This document shows positions 12,044-24,241 of a DNA stretch of 64,000 nucleotides, one piece after another (position 1 is the stretch's first letter; each line of letters begins with the position of its first letter). The position numbers were made by a program, and so were the translations under genes. The DNA is from Coffea arabica (lineage: Eukaryota; Streptophyta; Magnoliopsida; Gentianales; Rubiaceae), in NCBI RefSeq assembly GCF_036785885.1, contig NC_092329.1, positions 1,240,001 through 1,304,000 of the forward strand. The letters are read 5' to 3'. The notes below the pieces were generated by a model that saw only the letters and a list, made by a program, of their open reading frames with translations, was not told the DNA's origin and made no database searches.

Positions 12044-13197
12044 AAGTCGCAATAGCTGAATGCATGTACTCTGCGTGTTGCAGATGTGTAACTCTTATTA
12101 TGCAGACATGGATGCAGAGTATAAAGAGAGACCGAAGTAGGAAGTCATCTGCACAAAAATGCTAGTAGGAGTTGTTGAATCATTTTTTTCGTACCTGCTG
12201 AACCACGTTAGGTTGTGAATTCCCTGAAGCAGGTTACAGGAGGAGGTTTGCCATCCTAAGTTGTTGCGAACTTGGGACTGGTGATGCCTCCTCCTCGCAT
12301 GAACACGAACTTTTAAATTTTTGAGTGTGGCGTGATCCAAATGAAACTTGTGGGTAGACATACAAATAATACATTTTCTTGATAAGAAGTTTGTCGAAAG
12401 AATGTGAGGGGAGAGCAACAAATGATGAATGATGATGGGATGAAAACGTGATTATGTTGACAGAATGCTAACCAACTGCAGAAAAAGAATTGTTGTTGGT
12501 CCATTCAGTGTTAGAATCGGTGAGGTGCTCGCCGCTCACTCACGGCGTCGTTTAGTTGATTCTGTGTGTCCGCTAAGTTCTTCTCTTCCTTTCCTTGCCT
12601 TTCCTGCAAGCTACGTTTCGCCCGCGGTGGAGGTTTGGTTGCTGCTGTTGCTGCGGTGGAGGTCTTGATTCTTGAATTGGAATGCTCCCTGACTCCTCTG
12701 TCGACTCAAAAACTGATTGATTCCCCAAAAAAAAAACAACAAACAACAAAATCTCAGCTTTTCTTAGCTCCAACATCACACGCACTGCCTCTCTCTCTCT
12801 TCCCCCCCAGCAGCCTAAACATTTCTGGGATTTCAGACACATTAATAATAGAAACTCCATCCTCTATATATATATATATATATGTATGTATATTCCCCAC
12901 CCAAATTGTTCCCACAAATCTCCATAGAAACTTTTATTTGTTCATTTCATGCGGCTTTCTGATTCATCCTCGGGATCTGCCAAACTCGATATAAATTCAT
13001 AACCTCATCCTCTGCCATTTCTGATTTGTAATCTCTTCTTCCCTGCTCAAGCCTACACCCCCACACACTTGTATCTCTCTCTCTCTCTCTCTCTCTAACT
13101 ATGTGTATTATATACTGAAAAGAAGAAGAAGAAGAAGTAATACTAGTTAGTTGTACATCTACTAATCATTTTAAAACCATAAAAGAAAAAAAAAATT
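12044..13197. other. Intergenic region, GDPD4 3' end to DUF2062 gene leader
   Basis: Holds the GDPD4 3' untranslated region (to roughly 12.5 kb) and the promoter and leader of the next gene. Simple repeats are (TA)n at about 12866-12884 and (CT)n at about 13074-13096. No coding region is recognised. The longest ORF (about 12566-12994, +) is of low complexity and has no family match. Confidence 0.65.
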
Positions 13198-16100
13198 ATG
13201 GTGAGCGACACCAGCACCAACATCTTCAAGCGATTCAGAATCGGATTGCTTCCTTGGTTCCGTAAAAAGCTACTCGATCCTCTCCTCCACATTCTCCGCA
13301 TGTAATTCCACTTTTCCATTTCTATTTCCCATCTGTTTTTTTCCTCAAAGAGCCTACCTTGCATAGCTTTTCTTTCTTTTTACTAATCCATTGCTCTAAT
13401 GAATCGATTGTGCGTGTGCACCAAAAAAAAAAAAAAAAAAGAGAATAATCCCGTTTTGCAATCAATTAGAGTAGTAGTTTTGTGTTTTCCTTTCCTTTTC
13501 TGTTGGTTGGAGTAGTAATAATTGGCTGTTACCTGGTGTTTATGTATTAGGGGAGCAGAGCCTAAGCAATTGGCCTTCTCCGCCGCACTAGGCATTACCC
13601 TTGGTGTCTTTCCCATCTGCGGTATGTTTCCTCACCTCCTCCTACCCTACTTGTTTGCTCACTTTAATTTTGATTCATCCTGCTCCAACATGATTTTTTT
13701 TCAAGGGATGATCATGTATTACCTGCATCCCCCTTTACAATCAATACTCGAAGCCTTTAATTGTCCTTATATACTGCATCATGTATCTCATTGTTGCGGC
13801 CATCAAAACATCAAGGATCTCCACCACACAGCATGTTCTCTGGTTCACAGTTCCTTGCTTCTTCCCTTCCCACTTTTACTCGAAGTAATTATCCTCCGGA
13901 GGACCCTCAAACTTTCAACGTTTCAAAATTTCGCTGTTGAGCAAGCTAGTGAATGAAAAATTTTGCATCTTCCTGGAATGTATATGGTTTGTTTGCTGCT
14001 GCGGTTTAATCCGACCACATTACCTTGTGCACGTGCTGTTTTTATATTCCATAATCTCAAACTGGATTTTCTGCATTTCTTTCCTTTTCGGCATTGCTCT
14101 CTTTTTAAATATAGTTTATTCGTAATACTCGAGAGCACTTTCTTCTTAGTGAGGAACTTGGTTGCATTTTTGACTGATTCGCATGTGTTTTAATTCGTTT
14201 CATGTGCCCTGCCATGACTTCTGCTGTTGTCTATGTTAGAGAATAGGTAAATTTTCATTCCTCGGGTTAGCAACTCAATTCTTGGATTTAATCTTCTTTT
14301 GCAGGAGTCACTTTTTTCCTTTGTGGATTGGCTATCGCATTACTCAGATCCTCATGTCATGCGCCAACTGTAATGCTGGCTAATTTTGTTGCTACTCCAA
14401 TCGAGCTGAGGTTTAATTATTCTTTTCTACTTGAGTAATTTTTTATTTCACCCCCTTGCACTATATGGATTGAAGAATATACAGATTCCCTGCCCCCTTT
14501 GCCCTTTCCTGTTTAATGTATTTTCGCAGGAGGCCTGTGGATTATGCAGTGTATTTTTTATTTATTGTTTTTTAGATTTCCCATTTTTTAAATCTTCCTG
14601 GACTGAACCATGTAACTTCCTATTCAAATTTCACATCCTTTCTGATGAATTTGCTGCGATTGCCTGTGTGCCCAGTTTCTGGTAATGTGCTAGATTGACT
14701 TGAATAGCATTTTAGGTGGCAGAATCATGTTATTGAACTTTGTCTTGTTTAATGCATTTTTGGGACTATTGCATGCACTGATGATACCTCTGTTTTCTTT
14801 AACTGTCAGACATCTAAATTACATGTATTTGAGCAGAATTGTGCTTGACCCAAAAATAGAACACGACTCAGCAGGAGTGACTTAATCTTTACTATCTTTA
14901 TGTTTTGCCATTCTTCAAAAACAGTCACTTTTGCCTTTCTTTTTTAGTTTCTTTTCTAAATGGCTGCTTTTTCCTACAAATATGTATCTCATAAGTTTGA
15001 GATGTTGTGCCCTTTTGAAGTTGAAAGCAACAATTAGTAAGTAACTTCATGCAGATTAGCCCTTGTAGATAATTTTTAAAAAAGGAGCAAAGGAGATTCA
15101 GAGGACTGGAAAGAAGAACAAGGATGGGAATAAAAGCTAGAGAAATTGTGAAAACTATAGAATCCTAAGAGGGTCATTTGGAAGGAGATAATTGAGTCAT
15201 TTTGGCAATGGTAAGAAATGGCAGAGAAGCTTTATTCAACTCCATCAAAAAATCATAGCAAAAATTTGCAAAGATGAGCATGACTTGGAAGACTCCAAGC
15301 ACTTCTTGACAGGGGATTGCATAACGCATTCATTGTGTATGTTGACAACATAAGGACTTAATACGTATGGACCTTACTAATCTAAAAGCTGAAATAAATA
15401 ATGGAGTACTGCAGGTGCTGTTAAGAATCTTTTCATCAAATACATTATGGATCCCTAACATTTAGTTTAGAGTTAGCCATTTACCATACTTTCTGTGATC
15501 TCTTGACAGTCACCTTTCTGTGTTTTGCAGTCTGATAATTTTTTTCTTGCGCTTTGGTGAATTCATCACTGGAGGACCTCACTTTCCTCTAACTTCTGAT
15601 GCATTGAAGAAGGTCTTGACTGGTCAAGCTTCAAGAGAAATCTTGCGGGGCATCTTCAATGCGGTGGGTAACTGACTCGGCATTTCCAAGCTCATCTTTT
15701 ATGTCAGCTTGTGGATATGTTGTTTGTGTATGTAGTCTGTTCATTTTATCTGCCTAGCTTTATCTATCTGTGTATGTTGGGTTATGGATTGATAAATAGA
15801 TACAAATAAGTGGAAGTTTTTCTTAGCCTCTTCCTTTGCCCCATATTTTGATGGTAGTACATATGGTTAATGTCCTTCGTTAGGCATCTGTTTGAAAGCC
15901 CTCCAATTTTGACAAGTGCAACGACCTCTACCAAGTGAAAAAGTGGGGTCTAAATTTAAGGTGCCGGCATTTCCTATTATTAGCCTTAATCTCTGATCAT
16001 TGATAGGAAGTGGTGCTTCAGTCTAGTGGTACATGTGCCTAATCAGGCGCACGTAATTTCTTCACTGGACCTTTCTTAGACAAAGCAAGAATTTCTCACA

Positions 16101-17237
16101 TGTTTGACTGCTGAGCTAGTTGGAGATACATCAAGTAAGACGACCTCATGTAATTCTTCTTTTCCAACATATTCAAAGTTTAGTTGAAGAAACCAATTGC
16201 TTTTGAGCTAGGCCCTTTTCTCATGATTGATCATTGAACTTTCTAAATTTGTTCCATGTCCTTGTTAGTGATCTATGTATCAAGGGAAAAATCACAAGGA
16301 GTAAACAAGAAAAGTACTAAGAAATTGCTGTCTCACACTATGCAAAGAAATTGCACTTTTATTTGCAATGGCTTAGGCTTTTCATTGTAACATCACGCTC
16401 TTTAACAAATGGTGTGTGCAATAGATAATAGTTCTGTCCCAGAAAGTTCCATTTGGATCACATCTTTGATCGGTCTTGACTCATCTGAGAGTGCCAAATA
16501 CCTGGGGGCTGGTTTAGTCGATATTTTATAAACCCAAGACTTGAGACTTTTCTGAATGGGCTCCCCATCACCTTCTCTTTTGAGGAACGTTGACCTCGGT
16601 TCTCTTGAGGTATCTCTTAAAGAGTGTCTGGCTTGACATCATGCTAAAGTACTTGATTCATTTTAAAAGCTGAATCAAGTGCTTTGCATTGTTGTCGTTT
16701 TTTGGCCAATATTCAAGCGCACTTTGTATGCAGGCTGAAGACTGAAATTGGTGGAGCCAAAAAAGGGGGTGGTTTCGCACTGATAGGAGGATTATTGATG
16801 TTTCTAGTGGGAGTATTGCCAGTGTTATGTGGACATCTTATGCCCTGGGCAATCCAAATCGATAACCTTATCCAAACAAACTTAGCTCTTAGATTAGCTA
16901 ATCTTTTTTTTTTTGCGATCAAAGCTGATGCAAAAATTGAATACTGAAAGGCCAAGAAAATTTGTTTGCTCAGACTTGTGATCGAGTCTGATGATATTAT
17001 TGTTATTGTGTTGCTGCATTGCTCACATTGCTTACAGTTTCTATATCGTTGTACCGGTGATGATTGTTTCAGCTGTTAGGCTGGCTTGTGGCCGCGCCCT
17101 TCATCTTGGGGACCCTCTATGTATTGTTCTTGCCATGCTTTGCCTTCTTGGTGCGCAAATTCAGCGGTGTTCCTACCAGCCCGAAGCTACCTCTCCATTC
17201 CAATACAGAAGCCAGGCTTAAGGTAAGGGATGTATGA
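13198..17237 (+). CDS. DUF2062 membrane protein
   Basis: Five exons join in phase to a 191-aa protein: 13198-13301, 13551-13621, 14305-14410, 15531-15667, 17080-17237. The start is the first ATG of a good exon, MVSDTSTNIFKRF. Three hydrophobic blocks are visible: about 42-70 (LAFSAALGITLGVFPICG followed by VTFFLCGLAIALL), about 85-110 (VMLANFVATPIELSLIIFFL) and about 143-165 (WLVAAPFILGTLYVLFLPCF). The Gly-rich first segment followed by an A-N-F-V-A-T-P-type block is the hallmark of DUF2062, found in bacteria and plants. The biochemical role is unknown; a membrane location is inferred. The hydrophilic stretch GPHFPLTSDALKKVLTGQAS lies between segments 2 and 3. The last donor (GCGGTGG|GTAACT) was chosen because it alone restores a conserved G-W-L junction with the final exon. 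An ORF in the last intron (about 16684-16947) was not used. Confidence 0.85.
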
Positions 17238-18998
17238 CGGTATCAAGGCAGAAGATAAAGTTGCTGACTGCAAGGAGTGGTGCATCGGCAACTCCAGTCG
17301 CGGTGTTGTACATACAACTAGGAATTTAACCTCTTTGTGCACTAGTATTACTACTGATTGTAGCTGTTAAATTATGTATTTTGTTAAAAAAGCATTTGTG
17401 CAGGTAAACACACAGTTTACTTTTTCAAGAAAAAAAAAACGCGCACACACACACACAGTTTACTGTTGATGAAGAGGCGAATTAATAATAATTAATGTTT
17501 AAACAAAACAAACTTTCTCAAAGAAGTTTGGATAAGGTTGACTGTATCTAGCTTTTTGCTTTTGGCTTTTTGCTTTTATAAATATGCTCCTACTACTGTT
17601 AGCTAAGAAGGAAGGTTCAAAGGGGCGGGGGGAATAAATACCAAACCCAAAAAGAAAAACAAAAATAAAAATGATTTTGGTTCCACAGAATTATATATTA
17701 TTATTATGTTGACTCTTCTTGGGTTGTTTGTCCTCCAGCTTCGCCTCCGCATCATCAATACTGATACGTGCATTTTCCAAGCGAATATTGCTAATGATAG
17801 AAATGTAGAACTAACTCACTCCATATGACAAAAGCTTGAAAGTGATTGGCATGCCAAAGCATTAGCTGCCCAACAAAATTATTACTCCATTGCTTTTCTT
17901 TTTCCGAAAAGAAAAAAACACTTGCACAATTAAGCAAACAAAATATGCTGAGCCCCAGAGAAAGCAACACACTACCGACACTACTGAGTGTGTTTGGATT
18001 ACACGTTATTTTTACTTTATCTACATGTACTGATTTGCTTGTATCATTAACATATTTTTCAATCACCTATATATTTCACTTGCATTACATTAAAAAAATA
18101 TTATAATATTTTTTCATAAAATTATCTCAAATAATTTACTATCCAAACACACTCACTCCATGACGGGTATGAATAATTGAATACCTTTTGTGTTGTGGAA
18201 TACTGGAGCCAACCCCCCTCCCCCCCCCCCCCCCCCCCTAGTATAATCTGATCCATAACATAACATAACAGATAAGTTTGTGACTGTAGCAATTGTTTAT
18301 TAAACTAGTTGTTTGGACAGCCATTTTTTGTCAGAAAATTATGTCATTTTTTGCGATCACATTTTCTTACATACTTCAAATCGTTACAGTAATTTTTCTA
18401 CAAAAAAAATCCTAGAAAATACAATCCAAACACACAAGTGGCTAATAAGTTTGCTGATTTGTTTAGGTAAATTGGAGACTCCATGCAAGCCAAAACAGGC
18501 ATGTAGATGCAGTTGGCACTTGTACCATACCATCTATCCATCCATCCATCATAAATTCATAACCCCCTCCTCCCCTTACTCGGTTGTCTGGTGTGCAACA
18601 AAGTCAAACAAGAAAAAGGCCGGCGTAATTCGTTTTGTACTTTTTGCGGACACACAGTACAGACTAGAGGGAGGAGTTGGCTGCTAAGAAATAGTACGGT
18701 GTCGTAACACAGCAGAGAACCGTTGGTACCCAGATCTGTTTCTATCATCAGCTCCACCGCTCACCCCTCCTCCCATCTTCGCTTTACCTGCAAACTAAAC
18801 ACACACACACACACACTCTCTCTCTAATATAGCACAGAAAGCATTTGGTCCCCCGGGAAGGGGCATAGGGGCACAGTGGGTGTAACCGACTCACTAAATT
18901 CAGCATTCTACTATTGACAATATGTGAACGAGAGGTTGGATTTCCAAACCAAGAACCAGGGAAATTGGTTGCTGATACAGCTCATAGTAGTAATTATT
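17238..18998. other. Intergenic region between the DUF2062 and ATL genes
   Basis: No coding region recognised. It contains the 3' end of the DUF2062 gene, a small MITE (17986-18154), a 19-base cytosine run (18220-18238), a degenerate stretch with gtttgga / aatccaaacacac ends (about 18308-18437) that resembles the MITE, and a CA/CT-rich stretch (about 18800-18825) just upstream of the ATL gene. Confidence 0.65.
17986..18154. mobile_element. Small TIR MITE, 169 bp
   Basis: Perfect terminal inverted repeats GAGTGTGTTTGGAT (17986-17999) and its complement (18141-18154) enclose an AT-rich core. ACT flanks both ends, consistent with a 3-bp target duplication as in CACTA or PIF/Harbinger-like elements. 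No coding capacity. Confidence 0.68.
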
Positions 18999-21738
18999 AT
19001 GTCTCACAGTGGACGAGGTGGCGGCATAGGTGGAGGTGGTAAGACTAGTATTAGTAGATATTCAGACCCACAAGAAACAGCTACATCTGCTGCTGCTGCT
19101 GCTGTCGTCGGAGGTGGTGGAAATGCTTCTTCTTCTTCTTCGGCTGAGTTGAGACTCTATCAAGCTTTCATTTTTTCTGTCCCAATCTTCTTCACTTTCG
19201 TCCTCCTTTCCTTGTTCTACTTGTTCTGTCTCCGCCGTCGCAGGCTTGATTGGCCCTCTCTCACAATGCCCGCCTCTTCTTCTTCTTCTTTCCGCTCCTC
19301 CTCCTCCAGGGTATTTTGTTCATCTCTAGATCTCTATCTCTATCTCTACCTACCTGCCTGCCCCACTCACTAGTACTACTATTTTCTTTCTTCCTATCCT
19401 ATGGGCTGGAGCTTGCTTGATTTATTAATTCATTTCACACACACACACACACACATTGTAGTAAGCGTTGGAATATCAATTAATTTTGCAGGCTGAAACT
19501 GGGGGACTAAAGAAGGAGGTCAGGGAGATGCTGCCCGTGATTGTATTCAAGGAAAGTTTTTCCGTCAAAGACACGCAGTAAGTGCTCCATGGACTTATAT
19601 AATTTTTTTTTATTCCTCCGTCAACCAAATTGCCAATTATCAATTACTAGCACAAACACAAAGTACAAGATGCCGTTCAATTTCTGGCCGTTAGTCATTG
19701 AGACCACTCTATGTATAGCTTGTCTTCCACTCTATAAAAAAAAAAAAAAAAAAGGTTAATAACACAAAATCAACAGTAGAATCTGCTACTATTGGTTAGT
19801 GAGCTGCTATGACGACGTAATTGTTCTTGTTATTGGGATGGTGGTAAGAGGAGGTGACTGAATGGTTATAGGTAGAGATTGAGTTCGATAAGGCTCAGTG
19901 GTCATGTATTAATCTTATTACATTCTTGCAAAAGCTTAATAAGTTTGCAAGCTTCAACTACAATAATGTTTCTATCTCAAGCTCAACAAAATTGAGGGCG
20001 TGGGCTTGTATGAAGTTGGTTGCCCACCAATACTCACAGTTCTATCTATGTGACTTTTGTCCTGTGCAAAAAGTAAGGAACTTTGACCGCTCGTTTCATT
20101 TGAGGACTGCAGCATCACGCGAATTGCTAGGTATAAAAGAGGACAGAATTTTTACCTACTCTTGATTTGGAAATCAGGCTTTGGATAGCATTTTAGATTA
20201 AAAGTGTAGAGCCTTAAAATTACACTACTTCAGAATGTAGACAGACCACTTCTTTGGAACATCATCCAAAAGTTTTGTGATGCATAGTTCCGCAGGCATC
20301 TAATATCTAAACAGAGAGCTTTTAGTGTCGTCATTCCGCAGTTGTCTGAGTCTAGGCATCATCCTTGGTATGTATGACTTATAGGTCTTTGGCTTAAAGA
20401 GCTGCTATGCCTATACCCCATGTAATGCAGGAGCAACAGAGTAGCGTATTTTTGTTGCGATTCGACTTCTCTTTTCAAAGTGTTGGCCCTGAAATACTCT
20501 TTGAAGATGACTGTAATGTACTATTGAGAGGTGTGTTTATTAAGCTCATCCTTGGATTTGGTGGATAAAGGTTATTTTCGGTTATCATAAATATCTCTAC
20601 GCGATGATGCTGATGAATTGGCCTTAAAAGCTGGATATTTGACATTTAAGGTGGTTGCGTCGTGTTGACTGTCCATGCTAAATCATTTTTCAGTCCAAGA
20701 AAAATTTTGGTTGCTAGTAACTAGAGAGGAGAGAGAATTTAGTTACGAAACCTAGCAAAGGAAAGTAAATTAGTTTTAGCCTTGAGAACTATATGATGGT
20801 CTACAGGTTTGTTTCCTGAAGAGGAGGAGATGTAAATAGTTTCTTCAGTCGACAATTTTGCAGGATTCTCAAATTTTGAGTTATAATATCTCTTGTTGTT
20901 CGTTTCTGTCGAGCATACTATTACTTGCAGAGGTTGTATTGTCTTGGGTTTATTGCAGCGAGCAGTCCGCTTGATTCATAGATGTCCGGATGCAATCGTG
21001 CTCAAAACGACACCAAATTCACTGCAGACATAATATAGGAATGTTGCTTTTATCTAGGAAGGTTGAAATTCACTAGTACTGTAGAGTACATTCATTGCTT
21101 GAACAAAATTTAAGAGAAATGAAAGTAGTAACGATAAGGCAGATCTACCTGTCCTAAGATGACTGATAAGCACATCATGGTAGTGCCAAAGCCGTGTAAC
21201 GAAATGCTCCAAAAAAACAAAAGGCTCCAGGACTGCATGCCTAGAAAGTACAGTACGACCTTTTCAGGTTGGTGAGAACTACATCACATATCGCACCAGT
21301 ACCAACTAGCGAAACTCGTTGAAAAGTTGTCTTGTTTTGTGTGACAGATGTTCGGTGTGCCTCGGGGATTATCAAGCAGAGGAACGGCTTCAACAGATAC
21401 CTGCTTGTGGACATACATTTCACAGGGATTGCATTGATAGCTGGTTGTCGACTCACACTACGTGTCCGCTATGCCGCCAATCCCTCCTCGTGTCTGCTAA
21501 AGCATCAATTGAAGCACCTGATATGCAGTTAGCAAGCCACGACGTATCTTCTAATATTGCAGTTGGTGGTGAATTGTCTCCTGAAAATGGCTCCCGCCCC
21601 TGTGAAGACAGCGGCCAAGAGAATGATTCCTGCAACACTGGTGAGAGAATTCTGACCAGACGCAGTGAAGAAGAGGAAAGGGGCGTGCATAACATAGATG
21701 ATGATACAGAAATGATGAGGAGTGGTAGTGAACGCTAG
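18999..21738 (+). CDS. ATL58: RING-H2 E3 ubiquitin ligase, ATL7/ATL58/ATL59 type
   Basis: Three exons (18999-19310, 19492-19577, 21348-21738) join in phase to 262 aa. The N-terminus is rich in Gly, Ala and Ser (residues 1-49), followed by one membrane segment (about 55-77), RRRR, a Ser-rich linker, a GLKKEVREMLPVIVFKESF block (close to the ATL GLD region) and a RING-H2 finger at residues 134-175: C-X2-C-X15-C-X-H-X2-H-X2-C-X10-C-X2-C, with the conserved CPLC. The tail is acidic and Ser-rich. ATL proteins are membrane-anchored E3 ligases that recruit an E2 through the RING. CSVCLGDYQAEE and CGHTFH point to the ATL7/58/59 subgroup; the exact paralogue is inferred. An in-frame upstream ATG at 18924 would add 25 residues. 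The 18999 start is preferred because MSHSGRGG resembles the family's usual start. Confidence 0.94.
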
Positions 21739-23395
21739 AAAGGCGAATTGTGGGATTGTGGAAGAAGTCACAGGGGTTGTTTCTGCTGAAGCAGTTCAGA
21801 TGCGTGGATCCAGGGATGAAGAGGCTAGTAGCCATCCCTCCAGTCCATACAGACTTTGACAGACCCACCCTAGAAACGGAAATGCGAAGATGAAAAGAAG
21901 CAGTAATTTATATGTTACTCCTACAACATAGCTGGTTTACGAGCCTTAAAAATCTGAAGCAATTATCTCCCTTTCACAGCAGCTTCTTCTAAGGCAGGAC
22001 GGCTGAATTCTTATGGATGCAACAAAAAGAGAATGAAAAAGAAAGACATTATTGTTATGATTGAATCCATCGAGAAATTGCATGCCAAGGTTTAAATCAA
22101 AATATGGGGTGTCTGAGTCCTCGATTGACCCATTTTAAAAAATAGAAACAAGAACTTGTCCTTGGATTTATATTTGGCTGAAATTGGCACTCCAGAGTCA
22201 AGAGCTTTTTTTTTTTTGCTTTTGTCCCAGTCAGAATTAACCTTTCTAAGTTAGTAGTTAGAAGTTGAGACTAGAATGCAAGCAAGTACCGGTGCACAAT
22301 TATGACGTAATCATCCCAGAGTCACGGTCCAGTAAATGGATTAAGAAATTGATAATGGCAGGCTAGATAAATATAAACATTAAACGTAAATATTATATCC
22401 ATGTTCCGATAGCTATTCTCCAAGGAAAAAATTTTAACGTATTTCATGAACATATTTTTCAATTATTTCTTTTTTCACGTACGTCAAAATTGCTATAATA
22501 TGTGTATACATATATTTATAAAATTTCAAAAAATAGTAATCCAGACGGGACAAACGTGCAAAAGAAAACTTTCGCTTTAAAATTTGTTTTAAAAAATTAT
22601 TTCAGTGTCTTAATGTAATTTAATTTAGTAATGTCTATATTGCAGGGTGCAATTCCGCAATTGCACAGTCGGCGATCCATCGCATGTAAAAGAGGCAAAT
22701 TTTTTTTTGGGGAGCTGGGGGGCGGGGGGGGTCATCATTGGTCCCGGGCTGGGTTAATGATGAACCGATACGATAATCTACTGAAAGTGGGGTCCGGGAC
22801 CGAGATTTAAACAGTCAGAGAGATATGCGTGCGGGTACCGACTACCTTCTCTGCCTGCTACTGTTATTTTCATCCAATTATTGGCTTTGTTAGATACATA
22901 CGCGATTCTCATCACCTCTTCAGCTCTCAAGCAACTCTCAGGAGGTCACGGGGAGGCTGTTGCCGTTTTGCCAAAAACTAGTTCTGAGGTAGGTGTTCTC
23001 AAAGACTCGAGAACTTTTTTTTACCTCTTTTTTCTTTAATCGAGTTTTGTTGAATCATCGTTTGGATAATCCCAACTATTTCTTAAGCTAGTTTCGTAAT
23101 TTGGGTTTTTTTTTTTAATCGGTTGTGGTTGTTATAAGTTGCAGGGATATAAGTTTCGGGAATCCAGATCCCTTGAATGGGTTTTCGGTTGTATTCTTGC
23201 GTGCCACCTCCTGTTGACAATTTGTGGGCTACTATTTCTCTCTCGAAATCTTGACTGCTTTGTATCCTTCCGTACTTCAAAAAGCTGAGCTTTGTGGCGG
23301 GCTAAACTGGAGTTCGATTTTGGCCCTCCTCCCTTACATTATTCTTCTTTTTGAGTATATAGGGCAATGCTGAGAAATAGTTTAATTTTGTTCTA
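21739..23395. other. ATL 3' UTR and phytolongin promoter/leader
   Basis: No second coding region. A probable phytolongin 5' UTR exon ends at 22988 (TGAG|GTAGGT), with a likely leader intron to an acceptor at about 23145 (poly-T followed by ttgcag). A 12-base T run (22207-22218) and a G-rich stretch (about 22706-22730) are the only notable simple sequences. Confidence 0.55.
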
Positions 23396-24241
23396 ATGGG
23401 ATCACTTCACACCACTGTTCAATACTGCTGCGTGTCAAAGGGTGATCGAGTTGTCTACTCTTATAATGGCGGAAACCCTGAAATTGACAACTTGGCGGCA
23501 TTATGCTTGGAGAGAACCCCTTCTTACCACAGATGGTATTTTCAAACCATGGCTAAAAAGACTTTTGGGTTTTTCATGGAAGACGGCTATGTGTATTTTG
23601 CCATTGCTGATGAGGGTTTAACTAAAATTGGGGTTCTTAAGTTCCTCCAACATTTGAGGGATGAATTCAAGAAGGCAACTAAGAAGGGTTCGACTAGGAA
23701 CCTCTCAAATCTCAACTCAACCTGTTTACAAGATCAACTAGTCCCAGTTATTCGTCATTTAATTGCTGTGTTGGAAAATGTCTCTAGGACCGGTGCCGCT
23801 GAGCAGCAGCTAGGAGAGACTCCTCCCTATCATGCCGCTGAGCTCTCTCCTTCACCTAGTAACCACGGACCTGGCACATCCGAAGCTGGGGCTTCGACAA
23901 AAGCCCCTTTATTGGGCAAGTCTAGCAAACAAGAGAATAAGAAGATGAAGGAACATGTAATTGGTGTCAGGGATATTGAGTTGGAGGAACACCGTAAATC
24001 CACAGAAAGAGGAGCTAGGGTTGATTTGGGAGCTTTGGACGCTAACAACCAGGGTACATCAGTTTCTCCAGTATCATTGCAGAAGGATTTTGGTTCAATG
24101 AGGTTCAGGTCAAATTCTCTAAATTTCCGGAAAAGATGGTGCCGTCAAGTGAGGATTGTCCTTGCAATTGACATAGTGGTGTGTCTTGTGCTATTTGGGA
24201 TTTGGTTAGTGATATGCGGGGGTGTTGAGTGCATACATTGA
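23396..24241 (+). CDS. PHYL1.1: Phytolongin (longin-domain, SNARE-like membrane protein)
   Basis: Intron-free coding region of 281 aa. Residues 1-115 are a longin domain (start MGSLHTTVQYCCVSKGD; core FGFFMEDGYVYFAIADEGL; HLRDEFKKA), the profilin-like fold of VAMP7-type R-SNAREs. Residues about 120-245 are hydrophilic and do not form a SNARE heptad motif. A C-terminal membrane anchor spans about 252-274. A longin plus anchor without a SNARE coiled coil defines the plant-specific phytolongins, which act in endomembrane trafficking (ER, Golgi or plasma membrane, depending on the member). The start is the ATG giving the conserved N-terminal longin strand. The close downstream position, same strand, relative to the ATL RING gene matches what I recall for ATL58 and Phyl1.1 in Arabidopsis; assignment to Phyl1 rather than Phyl2 rests partly on that. 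Confidence 0.93.
   Translation: MGSLHTTVQYCCVSKGDRVVYSYNGGNPEIDNLAALCLERTPSYHRWYFQTMAKKTFGFFMEDGYVYFAIADEGLTKIGVLKFLQHLRDEFKKATKKGSTRNLSNLNSTCLQDQLVPVIRHLIAVLENVSRTGAAEQQLGETPPYHAAELSPSPSNHGPGTSEAGASTKAPLLGKSSKQENKKMKEHVIGVRDIELEEHRKSTERGARVDLGALDANNQGTSVSPVSLQKDFGSMRFRSNSLNFRKRWCRQVRIVLAIDIVVCLVLFGIWLVICGGVECIH

Noticed and set aside
16684-16947. Hydrophobic 87-codon ORF in the last intron of the DUF2062 gene
   Set aside because: The flanking exons already join in phase with a conserved G-W-L junction; including it breaks the family match.
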